This document shows positions 60,543-64,000 of a stretch of DNA of 64,000 bases, in pieces. The notes beneath the pieces are model-generated. The model saw only the letters and a list, made by a program, of their open reading frames with translations, had not been told where the DNA came from and searched no databases. Made by a program: the position numbers and the translations under genes. Source of the DNA: Thalassobacillus sp. CUG 92003 (GTDB lineage Bacteria; Bacillota; Bacilli; Bacillales; Halobacillaceae). The stretch's first letter is position 1. The number at the start of each line of letters is the position of its first letter. The DNA lies in assembly GCF_013618635.1 (NCBI RefSeq), contig NZ_JABLSJ010000002.1, positions 392,066-456,065 on the forward strand, given 5' to 3'.

Positions 60543-63500
60543 ATGGAACAACCTCACGTATATAAACCGAAAAATCCGGTTCGTTTTGTCACATCAGCCA
60601 GTTTGTTCGATGGCCATGATGCATCCATAAATATCATGCGCCGCATCTTACAAGCGACTGGCGTCGAAGTAGTTCACCTTGGTCATAATCGTTCAGTGGA
60701 AGAAGTGGTGACCGCGGCGATTCAAGAGGATGCTCAAGGGATTGCCATTTCGTCCTACCAGGGCGGTCACGTCGAATATTTTAAATATATGGTCGACTTG
60801 CTCAATGAGAAAGGGGCTGGCCACATCCGTGTTTACGGTGGAGGCGGCGGTGTCATTATTCCGCGTGAAATTAAAGAACTTCACGACTACGGCGTGGCGC
60901 GCGTCTTTTCACCAGAAGATGGCCGGGAATATGGCCTTCAGGGCATGATCAATCAGATGGTAGAAGAATGTGATTTCATCCCGCCGATCAACGTCAAAGC
61001 AGAAGTCGAACAGTTGACCAATGGCGTCGATCAGGCGATTGCACGCTTCATCACCTACGTTGAGAATACGCCTAAGGAAGAACGGGAGGCTGTCGATCAG
61101 TTTGACAAAGCGATCGAGCAGACGTCATCCAAAACCGTGCCTGTCCTCGGCATCACGGGTACAGGCGGAGCCGGGAAAAGTTCCCTTACCGATGAATTGA
61201 TCCGCCGTTTCATTAACGAGATTCCCGATAAGAAAGTTGCTATTCTTTCCATCGATCCCACTAAGAAGAAAACGGGGGGCTCTTTACTGGGCGACCGCAT
61301 TCGCATGAACGCCATTTACAATCCACGCGTTTATATGCGTTCGCTTGCGACACGGGGGTCCCGATCAGAACTTTCCCAAGCATTGGATGACGCTATCCAC
61401 GTAGCCAAAGCGGCCGGGGTCGATTTGGTGATTATTGAAACGAGCGGAATCGGGCAAGGGGATGCTGCCATCACGGATGTGAGCGACATGTCCATGTACG
61501 TCATGACGGCTGAATTCGGTGCGCCATCCCAGCTGGAGAAGATTGATATGATCGACTTCGCTGATTTCCTCGTCATTAATAAATTTGAACAAAAAGGCTC
61601 GGAAGATGCGATGAATCAAGTGCGCAAGCAATATGAACGCAGCCATATGCTGTTTCATGAAGAAAAGGCCGCATTTCCGGTGTTTGGCACCATTGCAAGT
61701 CAGTTCAATGATTCAGGAACCAACACCTTGTTTGCAGCTATTGTCGATCAGCTGAATGAACAGTACGGTTGGGATGAGCAAACGTCTTTTGAACGTACCA
61801 CAGACGTGAAAAAGCAAAATGTGATCATTCCTAACGAGCGCAAGCAATATTTGCGAGACATTTCGTTAGCTGTCCGTGACTATCATGATGAAGCGGAAAA
61901 ACAGGCGGATAAAGCGCGGAAATTATATCAGCTCACCGGCACGGCTGAAGTGGTGGAAGATGAAGACCTTAAGCAGACATTAGAGCAGAAAATCGCCGAT
62001 TATGAACAAGCATTGGATGCTGATACCAAAGCTAAATTGGACGATTGGGAGGGCCTTCATGAGCGGTACAGCGGCGATACGTATACATTCAAGATCCGAG
62101 ATAAAGAGATAACGATGGACTTGAATACAGAAAGCATTTCAGGATTAAAGATTCCGAAAGTGGCGTTGCCGTTGTATGCCGACTGGGGAGACCGCGTAAA
62201 ATGGCTGTTGCAGGAAAACGTTCCCGGTGCTTTTCCATTTACTGCAGGGGTCTTTCCATTCAAACGAAAAGGCGAAGATCCGAAACGTCAATTCGCCGGG
62301 GAAGGAACGCCGGAGCGCACCAATCGCCGCTTCCACTATTTATCCCACGGAGATGACGCTAAAAGACTAAGCACTGCGTTTGACTCGGTGACCCTTTACG
62401 GAGAAGATCCGAATGAACGCCCTGATATCTATGGGAAAGTCGGGGAGAGCGGCGTAAACATCTGTACATTAGAAGATATGAAGAAACTGTATGAAGGCTT
62501 CGACTTGATTGATCCCACCACGTCGGTTTCCATGACGATTAATGGACCTGCGCCGATTATTTTGGCCATGTTCTTTAACACCGCGATCGATCAACAGTTG
62601 AATAAATTCACAGAGGAGCAAGGCCGCCAGCCGAATGCTGAAGAAGCGCAGCGGATCAAGGAGGAGACTATTCACGTTGTTCGGGGTACGGTGCAGGCGG
62701 ATATTTTGAAAGAAGATCAGGGACAGAACACGTGCATCTTCTCAACCGAATTTGCCCTGCGGATGATGGGGGATATTCAACAATACTTTATCGATTATCA
62801 AGTACGAAACTATTATTCTGTCTCCATTTCCGGCTACCACATCGCAGAAGCGGGGGCTAACCCGATATCCCAGCTCGCTTTTACATTAGCCAATGGCTTT
62901 ACGTATGTGGAATACTATTTGAGCCGCGGTATGGATATCAATAAGTTCGCGCCGAATCTTTCATTCTTCTTTTCCAACGGCCTTGATCCGGAATATACCG
63001 TACTTGGGCGTGTCGCCCGCAGAATTTGGGCCATCGTCATGAAGAATAAATATGGCGCGAATGAACGCAGCCAGAAACTGAAATACCATATTCAAACCTC
63101 TGGTCGTTCGCTCCATGCTCAGGAAATCGATTTTAACGATATCCGGACGACCCTTCAAGCGTTGATTGCGATCCAGGATAATTGTAATTCCTTGCATACC
63201 AACTCCTATGATGAAGCCATTACAACGCCAAGTGAAGAATCCGTACGCCGGGCTATGGCGATTCAAATGATCATCAGCAAAGAGTTTGGACTCACTAAGA
63301 ATGAAAACTCCTTGCAAGGCTCTTACATCATCAAAGAATTGACCGACCTGGTGGAAGAAGCCGTTTTACAGGAATTTGAACGGATCAATGACCGCGGCGG
63401 GGTGCTTGGCGCCATGGAACGCCAGTATCAACGCGGTAAAATTCAAGAAGAATCCTTGTATTATGAAGGGAAGAAGCATTCCGGCGAATTGCCGATTATC

Positions 63501-63788
63501 GGCGTGAACACCTATATCAATCCGAATCCTACGTCGGAAGATGACGTCAATTCCATGGAGTTAGCGCGTGCGTCTAAAGAAGAAAAAGAGCACCAGATCA
63601 CCGAGCTTCGCAATTTCCAAAAAGCGCATGAATCTGAAGCAGAAGCAGGCCTCAGACGTTTGAAAGAGGTTGCAAGCAGCGGAGGAAACGTATTTGCGGA
63701 ATTGATGGAAACCGTAAAAGTCGCCAGTCTGGGTCAAATAACGCATGCCCTATATGAAGTCGGCGGCCAGTACCGTCGTAATATGTAG
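60543..63788 (+). CDS. icmF: Fused isobutyryl-CoA mutase IcmF
   Basis: A 1081-residue adenosylcobalamin enzyme interconverting isobutyryl-CoA and n-butyryl-CoA (family members also act on isovaleryl/pivalyl-CoA). The B12-binding domain comes first (about 13-145; [15 protein letters not shown] with the cobalt-ligand His, [11 protein letters not shown]). The MeaI-type GTPase follows, with P-loop [12 protein letters not shown] near residue 203 and [20 protein letters not shown]. The C-terminal mutase barrel has [20 protein letters not shown] and [14 protein letters not shown]. Length equals known IcmF (about 1,085). GAAGGAGGGGG precedes the ATG. Last gene of the operon. Confidence 0.96.
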   Translation: MEQPHVYKPKNPVRFVTSASLFDGHDASINIMRRILQATGVEVVHLGHNRSVEEVVTAAIQEDAQGIAISSYQGGHVEYFKYMVDLLNEKGAGHIRVYGGGGGVIIPREIKELHDYGVARVFSPEDGREYGLQGMINQMVEECDFIPPINVKAEVEQLTNGVDQAIARFITYVENTPKEEREAVDQFDKAIEQTSSKTVPVLGITGTGGAGKSSLTDELIRRFINEIPDKKVAILSIDPTKKKTGGSLLGDRIRMNAIYNPRVYMRSLATRGSRSELSQALDDAIHVAKAAGVDLVIIETSGIGQGDAAITDVSDMSMYVMTAEFGAPSQLEKIDMIDFADFLVINKFEQKGSEDAMNQVRKQYERSHMLFHEEKAAFPVFGTIASQFNDSGTNTLFAAIVDQLNEQYGWDEQTSFERTTDVKKQNVIIPNERKQYLRDISLAVRDYHDEAEKQADKARKLYQLTGTAEVVEDEDLKQTLEQKIADYEQALDADTKAKLDDWEGLHERYSGDTYTFKIRDKEITMDLNTESISGLKIPKVALPLYADWGDRVKWLLQENVPGAFPFTAGVFPFKRKGEDPKRQFAGEGTPERTNRRFHYLSHGDDAKRLSTAFDSVTLYGEDPNERPDIYGKVGESGVNICTLEDMKKLYEGFDLIDPTTSVSMTINGPAPIILAMFFNTAIDQQLNKFTEEQGRQPNAEEAQRIKEETIHVVRGTVQADILKEDQGQNTCIFSTEFALRMMGDIQQYFIDYQVRNYYSVSISGYHIAEAGANPISQLAFTLANGFTYVEYYLSRGMDINKFAPNLSFFFSNGLDPEYTVLGRVARRIWAIVMKNKYGANERSQKLKYHIQTSGRSLHAQEIDFNDIRTTLQALIAIQDNCNSLHTNSYDEAITTPSEESVRRAMAIQMIISKEFGLTKNENSLQGSYIIKELTDLVEEAVLQEFERINDRGGVLGAMERQYQRGKIQEESLYYEGKKHSGELPIIGVNTYINPNPTSEDDVNSMELARASKEEKEHQITELRNFQKAHESEAEAGLRRLKEVASSGGNVFAELMETVKVASLGQITHALYEVGGQYRRNM

Positions 63789-63832
63789 GACTCCTTTTCT
63801 GTTAAAGTTTAGTGTTGATATTACTAACAAAA

Positions 63833-63868
63833 AAGAACTTCCAATTTTATGGAAGTTCTTCATTTTTA
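63833..63868 (+). terminator. Terminator of the acyl-CoA operon
   Basis: Perfect 10-bp stem AAGAACTTCC / GGAAGTTCTT, then CATTTTT. Confidence 0.8.
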
Positions 63869-63905
63869 TATAGTGGGCTAATTCAACTAAAGCCCCCTAT
63901 TGTGG

Positions 63906-64000
63906 AAGACTCCGTTTCGAGCCTTTTGTGTATGCGGATGCTTGATGGGAAAACGGATCGCTTTCCGTGGGCATGGGGTGAGCTTCCTCAGGCTACGCCT
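63906..64000. repeat. Partial dispersed repeat at window edge, A-like
   Basis: CGCTTTCCGTGGGCATG and GAGCTTCCTCAGGCTACGCC resemble the family A block CGCTTTCCACGGGCACGG...CAGCTTCCTC. It is cut off by the end of the window, about 40 bp after the icmF terminator. Confidence 0.55.

Overview
The window reads as a chromosomal segment of a moderately halophilic, endospore-forming member of the Bacillaceae, most like Halobacillus or a close relative. This is inferred from gene content, from acidic linkers and loops in exported proteins, and from gene order. Spore genes (gerQ, cwlJ, a pbpG-type PBP) show a spore former. A Bacillus subtilis-like ywd-ywf-ywg-ywh-ywi-ywj backbone is recognisable: ywdI, DUF423, gerQ, hemQ, pta, lipL, the HD protein YwfO, ywgA, 4-OT, ywhD, pbpG, speE, speB, ywiB, argS, clsB and fadF. 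I see no rRNA or tRNA gene, prophage, transposase gene or CRISPR array.

Layout. 1-890 is the 3' part of a cystine transporter gene (tcyP), followed by about 900 bp of roughly 260-bp tandem repeats. 1.9-10.5 kb holds housekeeping and stress genes: M29 aminopeptidase, MsrA, an acyltransferase, a DJ-1/PfpI protein, a LysM-NlpC/P60 wall hydrolase with a WalR-type box, a YjiH protein, a fructosamine kinase and an AraC regulator. 10.6-16.5 kb is a disaccharide operon (lipoprotein, two permeases, GH65 phosphorylase) behind a promoter with a consensus CcpA (cre) site. 17.9-23.2 kb has a UbiB-like kinase with a phasin-like partner and a three-gene cytochrome c oxidase. 23.5-24.4 kb is an AT-rich island with a DUF1062 gene and an elaborate leader. 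25.4-32.3 kb covers an NSS transporter, spore germination genes, hemQ and pta. 33.5-35.8 kb is an accessory flippase plus sulfotransferase pair. 36.1-50.4 kb is core again, interrupted by two tandem fused Opp/Dpp-type permeases. 52.2-63.8 kb is a fatty-acid/acyl-CoA operon: fadF, thiolase, 3-hydroxyacyl-CoA dehydrogenase, two acyl-CoA dehydrogenases, meaB, a TetR regulator and icmF.

How parts work together. Disaccharide entering through the CUT1 importer would be split by GH65 phosphorolysis; the importer ATPase and beta-phosphoglucomutase are not in the window. In the acyl-CoA operon, two acyl-CoA dehydrogenases, a 3-hydroxyacyl-CoA dehydrogenase and a thiolase perform beta-oxidation steps, FadF is the likely electron sink, and IcmF with MeaB interconverts branched and straight acyl-CoAs. 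Near-palindromes between the fadF -35 and -10, upstream of the thiolase gene and at the start of the TetR gene suggest one autoregulated circuit, with a consensus cre site adding catabolite control at the thiolase gene.

Intergenic DNA is rich in dispersed hairpin repeats (families A, B and C here), usually near terminators, and in one array with a 21-bp period (47.9-48.15 kb). The best candidate for something undescribed is the DUF1062 locus: a possible 11-codon leader peptide, a 15-bp inverted repeat, a terminator-like hairpin and an exactly complementary Shine-Dalgarno blocker precede a protein that combines Cys pairs with an S4-like RNA-binding tail.
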